Positions 49,632 through 59,571 are shown, counted from the stretch's first letter. The stretch is DNA of 64,000 bases from JAGLOK01 sp963675575 (GCA_963675575.1 OY776378.1:1488001-1552000), one strand, 5' to 3'. The notes: generated from the sequence alone by a model not told the origin. Program-made: numbers and translations.

Positions 49632-50608
49632 TTGCAGCCCCTTTCATCCAGCGCGTTAAGCAGTGCGCTTCCATCCAATGCAAAGCCTGTTGCCGGCATT
49701 TTTCTGCCAAAGAATGAAGTCAATTTGTCATATCTGCCGCCTGTAAGTATAGGCGTTCCGAGTTTGTCTGTTATCCCCTGAAAAATCATTCCTGTATAGT
49801 AATGCACCGGCTGAACCATCGAAAAGTCAATAGATACGTTTTCTTTGACTTCAGGTGTAAGTCCATCAATTATGGAGCTTAAATTTTCAACCGAATCCAG
49901 ACATTTTTTGTTTTGCGTATAGCTTTTCGCTTTATCAAGAGCTTCAAGCCCTCCAAAAAGCGAAGGAAGATTCATTAAAAGATTTTTTGTCGCTCCTGAA
50001 ACACCGATTTGCTGAAGCAATATCTCTATTGCCAGCGTGTCTTTCTGCTCAACAAATTTAGAAAGCTTTTTAGCGTTATCATCCTGTATTCCCGCTTCTT
50101 CCATCAATCCGTTATAAAATTCCACCTGACCTAAGTCTATCTGGAAGTTATTTAAGCCTGTGCTTTTCACACATTCATATGCAATGTTTATCACTTCGCT
50201 GTCCGCCACAGTCCTGCCTTCGCCCATATACTCTATACCTATTTGAGTCATTTCCTTCAGCTCCCAAGAGTTTGTGCGCTTAAAGTGGAAAACCTGCCCT
50301 AAATAGCAAAGCTTAAGCTCGTTATAGTCGATAAAACGAGTGGCCGCCAGACGCGCTGCAGGTATGGTCATGTCCGGACGCAAAACAAGCGCGCTTCCCT
50401 TGTCATCTGAAAGCTTGAACATATCCTCAGGCTCGAAGGCGCCGGCTTGAGTGAAAACATCCATATACTCAAGTATCGGTGTTTCTATTTTTTGATAGCC
50501 GTTTTTTTGGATAACACACATTATATCGGCTTCGATATCATTTTTATATTTACTTTCGCCTATCAGATAGTCTTTTACTCCCTGAGGCACTTTTAATATA
50601 CTGCTCAT
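49628..50608 (-). CDS. hisZ: ATP phosphoribosyltransferase regulatory subunit
   Basis: A 326-residue HisRS-like protein without aminoacylation function. It has VPQGVKDYLIGES, TPILEYMDVFTQ, class II-type LRPDMTIPAARLAATR and YYTGMIFQG, but it lacks the C-terminal anticodon-binding domain. It forms an octamer-type complex with short HisG and mediates histidine feedback. First gene of the operon hisZGDBHAFIE. Confidence 0.95.
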   Translation of the reverse strand: MSSILKVPQGVKDYLIGESKYKNDIEADIMCVIQKNGYQKIETPILEYMDVFTQAGAFEPEDMFKLSDDKGSALVLRPDMTIPAARLAATRFIDYNELKLCYLGQVFHFKRTNSWELKEMTQIGIEYMGEGRTVADSEVINIAYECVKSTGLNNFQIDLGQVEFYNGLMEEAGIQDDNAKKLSKFVEQKDTLAIEILLQQIGVSGATKNLLMNLPSLFGGLEALDKAKSYTQNKKCLDSVENLSSIIDGLTPEVKENVSIDFSMVQPVHYYTGMIFQGITDKLGTPILTGGRYDKLTSFFGRKMPATGFALDGSALLNALDERGCK

Positions 50609-50694
50609 TTTTTTCCCTTAGCTATTATTTTTAGATATAAAGCTACACATTAAAAAAACATTGCATATGCTTTATCGCATTAAAGCGTTAAACA

Positions 50695-50723
50695 ATACTA
50701 TCATGCAACAATGCCTTTGTCAA
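50695..50723 (-). promoter_or_regulatory. Candidate his operon promoter
   Basis: Minus strand TTGACA (50718-50723) and TAGTAT (50695-50700), 17-base spacer, 87 bases before hisZ. The leader holds a small hairpin GCTTTA/TAAAGC and a T-rich run, but no T-box sequence and no convincing attenuator. Confidence 0.65.
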
Positions 50724-50818
50724 GTATTATATCATATTAATACAAATTTATTGTCCAAGAGTACTATATCTTCGATAAACAACACAATTAATATAGCTTT
50801 AAACAAATTGTCTGCCGG

Positions 50819-52000
50819 CTATATAATATAGTCTTTAATAATCAATCCAAGCCTTTTTATTCCTTTTTCAATCGCTTCATCGCTGGAATTTGAATAATTC
50901 AACCTAAAAGTGTTGTGCTTGTTTTCATTCGCATAAAAAGGCATTCCGGGCACAAAAGCCACATTTTTTTCGTAGGCTTTTTCAAAAATATCGGTGGAAG
51001 AAACACTTTCAGGAAGCGTTGCCCATAAAAACATACCGCCCTCTGGTTTGGTCGTTTTCACTTCTTGGGGAAAATATTTTTCTATCATTTCCACCATTAG
51101 ATTGCGCTTAGCTTTATAAAGCTTTTTTATTTTGCCTATATGTTCATCAAAATCATTATCTGATAAATATTGATATATAACTCTTTGCGCAAAATAATTT
51201 GTATGCAAATCAGAAGCTTGCTTTGCAGTGATTAACTTGTCCATTATATCGGGATTCGCACATATCCATCCCAAACGCATGGCGGGCGAAACAACCTTTG
51301 AAAACGAACCCAAGGTAATAACATTAGCATATGCCAACTGTTTGAACGAAGGTAAGTCTTCCCCGATAAATCTTAGCTCTCCATATGGATCATCCTCAAT
51401 TAAACATGTATCGCTGCCACGAAGCGTTGCTGAGACTTTCTCACGAATCTCTTTGCTGTATGTAATTCCTGTTGGGTTTTGAAAATTTGGAACACAGTAA
51501 AAAAGCTTTGGGTTCTCATTCTTTATTATCTTTCCAAAAGCGTCAGTGTCAATACCGTCTTCTTTTAGCGCGATATCAATAAAGCGCGGTTCAAATATTG
51601 ATAACGCCTGTATAGCACCCAGGTATCCGGGCATTTCCATCACGACGCTGTCATCTTTGTCTAAAAATACTTTTCCGACAAGGTCTAGCGCTTGTTGTGA
51701 CCCATTTGTGATTAAAATATCATCGGGTTTAACATACAGATTAAATCTTTTCAAATATCTTTCAGCGATAAATTGGCGAAGCGGAAGATATCCTTCCGTT
51801 GTGCTATATTGAAGAACATTCCTGCCATCTTTTTCAAGCACTGTGTTTGTTGCTTCTTTAATTTCATCCACTGGAAAAGAAAGCGGATTTGGAAGTCCTC
51901 CTGCAAAAGAAATCATCCCGGGCTTGTCTATCGCTTTAAGTATTTCTCTGATAAATGATTTTTTTATATTTTTCATTCTGTCTGAAAAACGTGAATCCAT
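50819..52000 (-). CDS. PLP-dependent aminotransferase (2-aminoadipate/aromatic aminotransferase type)
   Basis: A 393-residue fold-type I aminotransferase. ISFAGGLPNPLSFP is the family's N-terminal substrate segment, NGSQQALDLVGKV binds the PLP phosphate, VPNFQNPTGITYS holds the PLP-contacting Asn, and the Schiff-base lysine is in LGSFSKVVSPAMRLGW. No N-terminal DNA-binding domain is fused, so it is not a MocR regulator. Substrate cannot be named; aromatic or branched-chain amino acids and aminoadipate are known for relatives. A GTG at 52012 is part of the ribosome site; ATG 52000 chosen. Confidence 0.9.
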   Translation of the reverse strand: MDSRFSDRMKNIKKSFIREILKAIDKPGMISFAGGLPNPLSFPVDEIKEATNTVLEKDGRNVLQYSTTEGYLPLRQFIAERYLKRFNLYVKPDDILITNGSQQALDLVGKVFLDKDDSVVMEMPGYLGAIQALSIFEPRFIDIALKEDGIDTDAFGKIIKNENPKLFYCVPNFQNPTGITYSKEIREKVSATLRGSDTCLIEDDPYGELRFIGEDLPSFKQLAYANVITLGSFSKVVSPAMRLGWICANPDIMDKLITAKQASDLHTNYFAQRVIYQYLSDNDFDEHIGKIKKLYKAKRNLMVEMIEKYFPQEVKTTKPEGGMFLWATLPESVSSTDIFEKAYEKNVAFVPGMPFYANENKHNTFRLNYSNSSDEAIEKGIKRLGLIIKDYII

Positions 52001-52126
52001 GACTATCTCCACCTTTAATTTAAATTCTAATTATTATATAACAAAAAAATATAAAATTTCCAGTAAAAATGTTTTAATATCAATATGTCCAAAAAAAATA
52101 AACGTTTTTTATATAATATGTAAATA

Positions 52127-54169
52127 CTAGTTCAAAATGATATCTCTAAGCTTTGCTTCATATCTTTTTTTAGCTTCTTGACTAATTAAAACAGACTCAT
52201 TTTCATATTTTTTAAGCTTTAGCTCTTCAATCGTTTCTTTAACTTCGGCAAGCAGCTTATAGTCGCCCATGAGATTTATAACGCGCGGATCCATCATGCC
52301 GGATTGCGCATATCCTATGAACTGACCAGGACCTCGCATCTTAAGATCTTCTTCGGCGATGACAAACCCGTCATTTGATTTACTCATAATGCTAAGACGC
52401 TTTTTCGCCTCCGCAACTTCGGAAGATGTAACCAAAAAACACCAGCTTTCGCGCGTTCCCCTACCCACTCTTCCCCTTAACTGATGAAGCTGAGCTAGGC
52501 CGAAACGCTCAGCGTTTTCTATCACCATAAAGCTTGCCTCGGGAACGTCAAGCCCCACCTCAATTACTGTGGTTGAAATAATGCACTTTATTTCTCCCGA
52601 ACGGAAACGGCGCATAATGGCGTCTTTTTCATCGTTTTTCATCCTGCCGTGGAGAATCTCAACCGGTATATCTATAAATATCTCGCTTTTAAGCTCTTCC
52701 AAAAGTTCTTCAGTAGACTTGGCGTCCAATTTTTCACTTTCTTCTATTAGAGGGCAAACGATATAAGCCCTGTTATCTCCCTCAAGATGCTTTTTTATGT
52801 ATTTATACATATCAGCGCGCTTTTTCTCTTCGACTATTCTGGTCTTTATAGGAATCCTGCCTTTCGGCATTTCATCTATTATCGAAATATCCAGATCTCC
52901 GTACAAGATAAGTGCTAATGTTCTGGGCACTGGGGTCGCGCTCATTACCAGTGTGTCCGGATTGTTTCCTTTGCCCGATATCTTGGCACGCTGAGAAACA
53001 CCGAAACGATGCTGTTCATCAGTTATAACAAGCCCTAGGTCAAAATATTCCACCGATTTTTGAATAAGAGCGTGCGTTCCGACCACAGCATTTACTTCTC
53101 CGCTTTTAATTTTGGCGAGAATCACTCTTTTATCTGCCATGCTCATTTTGCTTTTTAGCAGTGCGACTTTTATGCCAAAAGGCTTTAGAAACTTGCTCAG
53201 CGTTTCATAATGCTGGCTCGCTAAGATTTCGGTAGGAGCCATCAGCGCGGACTGCCTGCCGTTTTTAGCGGCGACAAGCATCGCCACTGAAGCAGGAATC
53301 GTTTTGCCTGAGCCTACATCTCCTTGCAGTAGCCTGTTCATCATGAATGGTTTTTGCATATCGGTTAAAATCTCGCTGATTACTTTTTTTTGCGCGCCTG
53401 TCAGTTCAAAACCAAAAGAGCCGCAATACTTTTCAACAAGGTTGAAATCAACAGCAAAAGCCTCTTTGGGCTGTTTTGAGTTTTCTTTTTTCAAATTAAC
53501 CAGAGCGGTCATAAAAAGCAGCATTTCTTCAAAAGAAAGCCTGAATTTCGCTTTTTGTGCAGATTCCATTGAATCCGGAAAATGGAGATTTTGAAATGCG
53601 TAATTTAGCTCCGCTAAAGAATGTCTGCGTCGAAAATCCGAAGGAAGCATATCACTAATGTTTCCGAGCTCCAGCGCGAGAACACGTTCTATTAGCTTTA
53701 TGAATGGTTTTTGTGTTATGCCCTTGATTAATTTGTAAGTGCAAAGCACAGGCGGAAGATTTGCATCGGCTTTTTCAATTATTGGATTTTGCAGTTGTTT
53801 CACGCCTCGTCTGGCATCGACTTTGCCGATAAATATGTATTCAGTGTTTTCCTGTATATTATTTGCCATATACGGCTGATTATAATATACGCACTTCGCT
53901 GTGGTTTGCCCGTCGCTTATATTAAAGCTTACTACAGAAAAAGTCCGTCCTTTTCTAAATAGAGACGGCTTTGAAGTAACCTTAGCTTTTACCATCGCTT
54001 CTTCGCCATGGCTATACTCGATTATTTTTTTAATATTGGATAATTCTCTATAAAAATAAGGAGCATGGAACAATATATCGCCAAATGTTGAAATCCCAAT
54101 CTTCTTTAAGATTTCCCGGCGTTTGTCCCCCACTCCTTTAATGCTATCTATAGGTGAGTCAAGCGGCAC
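52127..54169 (-). CDS. recG: ATP-dependent DNA helicase RecG
   Basis: A 680-residue branched-DNA helicase. The N-terminal wedge/OB domain covers about 1-230. Walker A is LLQGDVGSGKT, the DEAD-like box is TDEQHRFGV, and motif VI is RFGLAQLHQLRGRVGRG. The C-terminal TRG-type region is present. The start is a GTG at 54169 preceded by GGAGG at the end of the upstream gene. Confidence 0.97.
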   Translation of the reverse strand: MPLDSPIDSIKGVGDKRREILKKIGISTFGDILFHAPYFYRELSNIKKIIEYSHGEEAMVKAKVTSKPSLFRKGRTFSVVSFNISDGQTTAKCVYYNQPYMANNIQENTEYIFIGKVDARRGVKQLQNPIIEKADANLPPVLCTYKLIKGITQKPFIKLIERVLALELGNISDMLPSDFRRRHSLAELNYAFQNLHFPDSMESAQKAKFRLSFEEMLLFMTALVNLKKENSKQPKEAFAVDFNLVEKYCGSFGFELTGAQKKVISEILTDMQKPFMMNRLLQGDVGSGKTIPASVAMLVAAKNGRQSALMAPTEILASQHYETLSKFLKPFGIKVALLKSKMSMADKRVILAKIKSGEVNAVVGTHALIQKSVEYFDLGLVITDEQHRFGVSQRAKISGKGNNPDTLVMSATPVPRTLALILYGDLDISIIDEMPKGRIPIKTRIVEEKKRADMYKYIKKHLEGDNRAYIVCPLIEESEKLDAKSTEELLEELKSEIFIDIPVEILHGRMKNDEKDAIMRRFRSGEIKCIISTTVIEVGLDVPEASFMVIENAERFGLAQLHQLRGRVGRGTRESWCFLVTSSEVAEAKKRLSIMSKSNDGFVIAEEDLKMRGPGQFIGYAQSGMMDPRVINLMGDYKLLAEVKETIEELKLKKYENESVLISQEAKKRYEAKLRDIILN

Positions 54170-54179
54170 TTAAAGCCTC

Positions 54180-55823
54180 CTACTCAACTGAGATTATATA
54201 GTAATAAATTGGCTGCCCTCCATAATATACTTCGAAATCCACATCTTCGTATTTCTTGGACAATTCTTCGGCAAGGCTATTCGCGTCTTCTTCTTTTGTG
54301 TCTTTGCCATAATATAATGTAACGATTTCGGCATCTTCATTCATCATATCAACTGTAAGTTTCAAAGCACATTCGTGAACATCTTTTCCAACAACTTTTA
54401 TAGTGCCGTCCGATATTCCCATAATGTCGCCTTCTTTGATCTTTTTGCCGCCAAATTTGGAATCTCTTACAGCATATGTGATTTGACCTGTTGAAACACC
54501 TTCCATCATGCCTTGCATATTGGACTCGTTTGTGTCAATGTCGTTTAAAGGGTCATATCCGAGCATAGCCGCAACGCCCTGTGGAATTGTTTTTGTAGGC
54601 ACAACACGCACTTCGCATTCCGCGATTTCTGCCGCCTGTTGTGATGCCATTATGATATTTGAATTGTTGGGTAATACAATAACATTATCCGCGTTCGCTT
54701 TTTGAATGGCGGCCAAAATATCCTCCGTGCTGGGGTTCATGGTCTGTCCGCCCTCCACCAAAAAGGCCGCACCTAAATCTTTAAACACCGCTGCCAATCC
54801 CTCGCCCGCGGCGACGCAAACAACTTCTGATTTTGTTCTTTCTTTCTTTACTTCTTTAACAGAATAGTCATGCAATTCGCTGTGCTGCTCGCGCATGTTC
54901 TCTATTTTAACATCCGAAAGAGATCCCAGCCGCATAGCATATTGAAGCACCTTTCCCGGCATTTCAGAATGCACATGAACCTTTACAATGCCAACATCAT
55001 GAACCACAACAACCGAGTCGCCTATAAGCTCTAACCTGTTTGTGAGTCTTGAAACATCATCATCGGATACATTTTCATTAATATCAGTTATAAAAAATTC
55101 CGTACAGTATCCGAATTCGATTTCCATTTCACTCATTGCGGCCGCGCTATGGTTTTCACTTTTAGTATCAGCTTGGATGATATCTTCAAATGTTCCTAAA
55201 GGCTTTTCTCCTCTTAAAGTGGAAAGAAAACCTCGATAGATAACAAGAAGACCTGCACCTCCCGCATCCACAACACCCGCCTGTTTTAACACTTCCAGCA
55301 TCTCTGGTGTTCTTTCGAGCATGTCCTCGCCTTCGGCAATTGTCTGTTCCATGATTTCCAGAATGTCATCTGTAGTCTCAGCGCATTTTTTGGCGCCTTC
55401 CGCACAAGCCCTGGAAACAGTAAGGATAGTACCCTCTCTGGGCTTCATGACTGCTCTGTAAGCAGTGGCAACACTTGAATCAATCGCATGGGCAAATTCT
55501 TTGCCGTTTATTGATTCTTTGCCTTGTATGCCCTGAAAGAAGCCTCTGAAAATCTGCGAAAGAATAACGCCCGAATTGCCCCGCGCGCCTTTAAGAGCCC
55601 CTCTGGATAAGGCTTCACCCATTTTAGATATATTGGTGCCTTCTACGGCACTCATTTCTTTGACGGCGCTTTTTACTGTTAAAAGCATGTTTGTTCCCGT
55701 ATCACCATCAGGCACAGGAAAAACATTGAGATCGTTAAGCTCGTTCTTTTTCCGAGCCAACATCATTGCGCCATTTAAAACCATCTCTTTTAATATGGCA
55801 CCATCGATATTCGTAGTCTTCAA
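54180..55823 (-). CDS. DhaL-DegV-like protein (YloV/FakA family)
   Basis: A 547-residue protein. The N-terminal DAK2/DhaL kinase domain (about 1-200) has NVFPVPDGDTGTNM for Mg-ATP and GARGNSGVILSQIFRGF. The C-terminal domain (about 320-547) is of the type found in FakA, with VLPNNSNIIMASQQAAE and KTIPQGVAAML. FakA phosphorylates fatty acids held by a FakB/DegV protein; whether this member does so is inference. Sits between the Asp23-family gene and recG, an order shared by many Firmicutes. Confidence 0.92.
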   Translation of the reverse strand: MKTTNIDGAILKEMVLNGAMMLARKKNELNDLNVFPVPDGDTGTNMLLTVKSAVKEMSAVEGTNISKMGEALSRGALKGARGNSGVILSQIFRGFFQGIQGKESINGKEFAHAIDSSVATAYRAVMKPREGTILTVSRACAEGAKKCAETTDDILEIMEQTIAEGEDMLERTPEMLEVLKQAGVVDAGGAGLLVIYRGFLSTLRGEKPLGTFEDIIQADTKSENHSAAAMSEMEIEFGYCTEFFITDINENVSDDDVSRLTNRLELIGDSVVVVHDVGIVKVHVHSEMPGKVLQYAMRLGSLSDVKIENMREQHSELHDYSVKEVKKERTKSEVVCVAAGEGLAAVFKDLGAAFLVEGGQTMNPSTEDILAAIQKANADNVIVLPNNSNIIMASQQAAEIAECEVRVVPTKTIPQGVAAMLGYDPLNDIDTNESNMQGMMEGVSTGQITYAVRDSKFGGKKIKEGDIMGISDGTIKVVGKDVHECALKLTVDMMNEDAEIVTLYYGKDTKEEDANSLAEELSKKYEDVDFEVYYGGQPIYYYIISVE

Positions 55824-55839
55824 TTTTATAAGTCCTCCG

Positions 55840-56187
55840 TTACACTTTTACACTCTCAATGGTTACATTCACCTTGCCAACTTTTAATCCCGTAGCATGC
55901 TCAACATTATAGCGTATTGTGTCTTTTGCGATTTCAGCCACTGCGTTAATTGAAACGCCGTAGATTACTTTTACGAAAATACCAATATCAACCGTATCCT
56001 CGTTATCGTGTACGATAATGCCTTTTTTATAGTTTTCGAGATTAAGCAATTGTGAAATGCCATCTGACGGGCGCTTTGAAATCATCCCAACTATTCCGTA
56101 GCATTCTTCTAATGAATGCCCGGTAATTGTAGCTATGACTTCATTTGAGAAACTGATTTTACCCAATTCGTTTATTATTGCGCTCAT
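55840..56187 (-). CDS. Asp23/Gls24 family envelope-stress protein (YloU-like)
   Basis: A 115-residue soluble protein. GKISFSNEVIATITGHSLEECYGIVGM and VDIGIFVKVIYGVSINAVAEIAKDTIRYNVEHATGLKVGKVNVTIESVKV are the family's two conserved parts. Members are linked to the cell envelope and stress. First gene of the operon with YloV and RecG. Confidence 0.94.
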   Translation of the reverse strand: MSAIINELGKISFSNEVIATITGHSLEECYGIVGMISKRPSDGISQLLNLENYKKGIIVHDNEDTVDIGIFVKVIYGVSINAVAEIAKDTIRYNVEHATGLKVGKVNVTIESVKV

Positions 56188-56239
56188 TAATAACCTCTCC
56201 TTAACAAAATTCTTAAAATAGAATATAAGAACAAAATAG

Positions 56240-56268
56240 ATTGTATCCTATATTGATATTCGTTGCAA
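56240..56268 (-). promoter_or_regulatory. Candidate promoter of the Asp23-yloV-recG operon
   Basis: Minus strand TTGCAA (56263-56268) and TACAAT (56240-56245), 17-base spacer, 53 bases before the ATG. Confidence 0.6.
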
Positions 56269-56327
56269 ATTTATGAATGATTTATGAATTATTTTTTGTT
56301 AAATATTTCTAATCATATTTTTAAATA

Positions 56328-56966
56328 TTAATTTTTTATGGGCAGTTTATCAGAAAACGTATAGAACTTTATTGTCATAGCAACAAACCACTGTTGATAA
56401 GCGATTACAGAAACCCTTTCAACAAGTCCAATTATTCTGACACCTGAACTCATCACAATTGGCGTTACCGCTCCTCCTACCAATAAAATCATAATAGATA
56501 TAATCGTATAAGTTTTAAATCCTTTCCACTCAAAAGTTTTGCCAATGAAGAAAGCAATAAGGATAGCTCCTATTACTACCAAAATTGCTGCGCATGCAAC
56601 AAAGACAATATGCATAATCGTACTAAAAGTCATACTGCCTGTGCTTTCTTCCAGACGGAAAACATATGATGACATAATAGTGGAAAAGCCGGTAAAGCCT
56701 ATAAGAAGTACTCCTAGATTTACTGGAAAAGTAACCCTCTTTCGAAAATAAAGAAAAATAGAAAGGCAGCCGATAATAGTTGCCATACTAGAAACAAGCA
56801 TAAGTGTATCAAGAAGGATTAAATTATTCATCCCTTTAACAAGCAAATCACTTACTGAGTCTTCAATATGGCTATAGCCAACGTTTGAGAATCCACCGAT
56901 TATTGACGCACCAAAGTATATAATTGGCGCAAGTATTCCAAGTAAAATTAGGTTTCTCTTTTTCAT
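56328..56966 (-). CDS. DUF998 family membrane protein
   Basis: A 212-residue protein with six hydrophobic helices (about 7-24, 47-73, 80-103, 117-143, 151-172 and 180-200). The DUF998 marks are the GYSHIEDSVSDLL loop after helix 1 and the GLVERVSVIAYQQWFVAM region in the last helix. Function unknown. A 43-base gap separates it from the upstream cupin gene, so they may be cotranscribed. Confidence 0.85.
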   Translation of the reverse strand: MKKRNLILLGILAPIIYFGASIIGGFSNVGYSHIEDSVSDLLVKGMNNLILLDTLMLVSSMATIIGCLSIFLYFRKRVTFPVNLGVLLIGFTGFSTIMSSYVFRLEESTGSMTFSTIMHIVFVACAAILVVIGAILIAFFIGKTFEWKGFKTYTIISIMILLVGGAVTPIVMSSGVRIIGLVERVSVIAYQQWFVAMTIKFYTFSDKLPIKN

Positions 56967-57009
56967 TGTAGACCATTCCCCTTTTTATTTTTTTTAACTA
57001 CATATTTTG

Positions 57010-57354
57010 CTAATCCAGAATAATAACCGCCATCATCTCCATATTTTCACTGCCCGTGTTTGCAATGGAGTGACCACATCCATCAGGTGTGACTATCACA
57101 TCTCCCGCTTTGCATGGAACTAATTCACCGTTATCGTTTACTGTGGCCTCGCCTTTAATAATAATATAAAATTCTGTTTCGTTATTATGCTCATGGTGAC
57201 CGATAGAGCAGTCCGGCTCCAAGGTTACTTTCGCCAACATCCTGCACTTTTCTGGCAAAGAGTCTTTTAAAACATGTTCAAGCAATACTTCGCCTTTTCC
57301 GCCGCGCATTTCGCTGCGCGATTCTTTTATAAATTCATTTGGAGTAATTTTCAT
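57010..57354 (-). CDS. Cupin-domain protein
   Basis: A 114-residue single-domain cupin. Motif 1 is IGHHEHNNETEFYIIIKGEA, with two His and a Glu for metal binding. Motif 2 is PDGCGHSIANTG. It could be a small metal-dependent enzyme or a sensor; the substrate cannot be told. Divergent from the aldo/keto reductase gene at 57542. Confidence 0.88.
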   Translation of the reverse strand: MKITPNEFIKESRSEMRGGKGEVLLEHVLKDSLPEKCRMLAKVTLEPDCSIGHHEHNNETEFYIIIKGEATVNDNGELVPCKAGDVIVTPDGCGHSIANTGSENMEMMAVIILD

Positions 57355-57476
57355 ATTAAGTTAATTCCCCTTATTTCTTTTCTATATCGTAGCACAACAA
57401 AAATTCATTGTAAATCTTGAAAATATTTTTAGCGCAACTTAAAATAAAAACTTTCATTTAACAAGTACGTAATAAA

Positions 57477-57505
57477 TTGAATTAGTTGTCATAGCGTAAT
57501 ATAAT
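57477..57505 (+). promoter_or_regulatory. Promoter of the aldo/keto reductase gene at 57542
   Basis: TTGAAT (57477-57482) and TATAAT (57500-57505), 17-base spacer, 36 bases before the ATG. Confidence 0.7.
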
Positions 57506-57541
57506 AAGGTTTAAGATGAGAAATAAAAAGGAGGCATTAAT

Positions 57542-58387
57542 ATGTATGTAAGAAATGAATCATTCATCTTAAACGATGAAGTTGAAATACCTAAAGTCGG
57601 GCTTGGCGTTTTCAAGGCGGAACAAGGCAAAGAAGCTTACAACGCAATACGCTGGGCACTGGATTTAGGCTATAGGCATATAGACACGGCTGCAATTTAT
57701 GGAAATGAGGAAAGTGTTGGTAAAGCCGTCAAAGAGAGCGGTGTCCCCCGAGAAGAAATATTTATAACGACAAAGCTTTGGAATGACAAGCAAAGATATG
57801 ATGACGCCATAAAAGCCTTTGACGCAAGTCAAAAAAGGCTTAACATGGATTATGTGGATTTATACCTAATTCATTGGCCAAACTATAAGGAAGAGTACAA
57901 TGTTTCTGCATTCGAGGCTATATTGGAACTTAAAGAGCAAGGTAAAGTGTGCTCAGCTGGCGTCAGCAACTTTGGCATTGATCATTTGGACTATTTGATT
58001 GAATGTACCGGTGTTACCCCAAGTGTAAACCAAGTTCAGCGCCACCCGGAAAACAATCAGTATAAGCTTAAAGAATATTGTGATAACTTGGGAATTAGAA
58101 TGGAGTCTTGGAGTCCTCTTATGAAAGGCAAATTTGTGGGCATTAGGTTGTTTGAGGATATCGCGAAGAAATATGAAAAAACAGCTGCCCAGGTGCTGAT
58201 ACGCTGGCACATACAAGGCGGCTTTGTGGCTATACCCAAGTCTGTTAACAAGGAACGAATAGACAAAAACACTGATGTGTTCGACTTTGAGCTTTCCGCG
58301 ACCGATATGGCGGCAATAGATGGATATCCGCAAAGCGGAAACAGTCCGGATCCGCATAAATTTCGAATTGGTTTTGAAAGCTATTAA
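57542..58387 (+). CDS. Aldo/keto reductase (methylglyoxal reductase/YvgN-like)
   Basis: A 281-residue TIM-barrel NADPH reductase. The catalytic tetrad is visible: Asp and Tyr in GYRHIDTAAIYGNE, Lys in ITTKLWN, His in YLIHWP. The C-terminal IPKSVNKERIDKN contacts the cofactor. Closest in style to the AKR5 group, which reduces 2,5-diketogluconate or methylglyoxal; the substrate here is unproven. Monocistronic, between its own promoter and terminator. Not closely related to the reductase at 25941. Confidence 0.92.
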   Translation: MYVRNESFILNDEVEIPKVGLGVFKAEQGKEAYNAIRWALDLGYRHIDTAAIYGNEESVGKAVKESGVPREEIFITTKLWNDKQRYDDAIKAFDASQKRLNMDYVDLYLIHWPNYKEEYNVSAFEAILELKEQGKVCSAGVSNFGIDHLDYLIECTGVTPSVNQVQRHPENNQYKLKEYCDNLGIRMESWSPLMKGKFVGIRLFEDIAKKYEKTAAQVLIRWHIQGGFVAIPKSVNKERIDKNTDVFDFELSATDMAAIDGYPQSGNSPDPHKFRIGFESY

Positions 58388-58427
58388 AATCTATCGATCT
58401 AGTATTAAATATTGTTGATACAAGATA

Positions 58428-58457
58428 GGGACAACCTTTACCGGTTGTCCCATTTTT
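58428..58457 (+). terminator. Terminator of the aldo/keto reductase gene
   Basis: GGGACAACC (58428-58436) pairs with GGTTGTCCC (58443-58451), followed by ATTTTT, 40 bases after the stop. Confidence 0.92.
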
Positions 58458-58529
58458 ATGCAAATTAAAAACAATATCAAGAATTCAATTAAATTGTCCT
58501 ATTATGCTATCTTAATTTTAAATAATGAT

Positions 58530-58982
58530 TCAATTCATCTTAATATCCCCATCACCATAAAGTGTTTTGTTATTGCTACTATCTCTTACTAATGCGAATA
58601 TACCACCCAATAATAGCAATAGTGAAATAAATATTCCCCATAAAGTAAAAAATGAAATAGCCGAACCTACAAGCATAAGTATTCCAGCTACGATGTTTTT
58701 CTTTTTCACAAAAATACCTCCTAAAATACCAAGTATACCAGCAAATAAAATTGCACTACCGTAGCCAACAAATACTAATCCAGCTTTTTGGTATGAATCT
58801 TTGTCAATATTATTGTCAAACTCAATCTTTTCACCATTAACAATAATTTCCGTATCGTTTTCAGGGAATTCAATATTAGGGAATATAGTTGAAAAAGCTA
58901 CTCCGCCTAATATTATGAACGCTGAAAATATAAAGGCTATACAACCTCCGACTATACCTAAAACTCTACTTGCAGTTTTCAT
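58530..58982 (-). CDS. DUF4064-like small membrane protein
   Basis: A 150-residue protein. An N-terminal helix (about 6-30, VLGIVGGCIAFIFSAFIILGG) is followed by an exposed acidic loop (about 38-64, ENDTEIIVNGEKIEFDNN) and two or three further Gly-rich helices (about 70-135). The topology and GILGGIF repeats match DUF4064-type proteins. Function unknown. A TTG at 58994 belongs to the ribosome site; ATG 58982 chosen. No coupled neighbours. Confidence 0.75.
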   Translation of the reverse strand: MKTASRVLGIVGGCIAFIFSAFIILGGVAFSTIFPNIEFPENDTEIIVNGEKIEFDNNIDKDSYQKAGLVFVGYGSAILFAGILGILGGIFVKKKNIVAGILMLVGSAISFFTLWGIFISLLLLLGGIFALVRDSSNNKTLYGDGDIKMN

Positions 58983-59060
58983 AAAATACCTCAATTAATT
59001 ATATTTCAATATATAATACCAGTTTTTTGCATTTATTTCAATTTAAATCATTATTATATT

Positions 59061-59090
59061 AAAAAAATCACGGAAAAAATCCGTGATTTT
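59061..59090 (-). terminator. Terminator of the ruvC-yajC operon
   Basis: Minus strand AAAATCACGG pairs with CCGTGATTTT (59064-59090, seven-base loop), then T residues, about 86 bases after yajC. Confidence 0.85.
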
Positions 59091-59176
59091 AAAAGTTTCT
59101 TAATCCCATACTAAATCAAAATCCATAGCCTTCATAAAGCCTTAAGGATTTAAAAATTACAAATATCGATTAATTC

Positions 59177-59506
59177 TTAAAGCATGCTATCGGGATCTTC
59201 AAACTCATTGATTGAGCTGATGCCGCTTCTGTCCATTACTATTTCTGTTTTTTTCGAGCCAACCTCGATTGTTAAAACGTCGTCTTTGATTTTTGTAACA
59301 ACGCCGTGTATGCGTCCGATTGTTGTTATCCTGTCACCAACCTTGAGCTGTGAAAGAAGCTCTTTGCGCTTTTTCGCTTGTTTTTGCTGGGGTCTGATTA
59401 AAAGGAAGTAGAAAACAACGATTAATAATATCGGAATGAGAAAAGAACCATATTGGCCAAGAATCCCCGTGCTTGCGGTTGTTGCAGCTGTAGCATCTAA
59501 GAACAT
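59177..59506 (-). CDS. yajC: Sec translocase auxiliary subunit YajC
   Basis: A 109-residue protein with a single membrane helix (about 20-42, GSFLIPILLIVVFYFLLIRP) and the signature RPQQKQAKKRKELLSQLKVGDRITTIGRIHGVV. It associates with SecDF in protein export. The tgt-yajC order is widely conserved. Confidence 0.96.
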   Translation of the reverse strand: MFLDATAATTASTGILGQYGSFLIPILLIVVFYFLLIRPQQKQAKKRKELLSQLKVGDRITTIGRIHGVVTKIKDDVLTIEVGSKKTEIVMDRSGISSINEFEDPDSML

Positions 59507-59571
59507 TTATGTACACCGTCCTGTTTTTTATTTTAAAGCAACACAAATTGCATAGCTTTATTTTCCTAGCC

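Noticed and set aside
50624..50694. Attenuator in the his leader
   Set aside because: Only a 6-bp hairpin and a T-rich run are visible. There is no His-rich leader peptide and no T-box sequence, so I do not call one.
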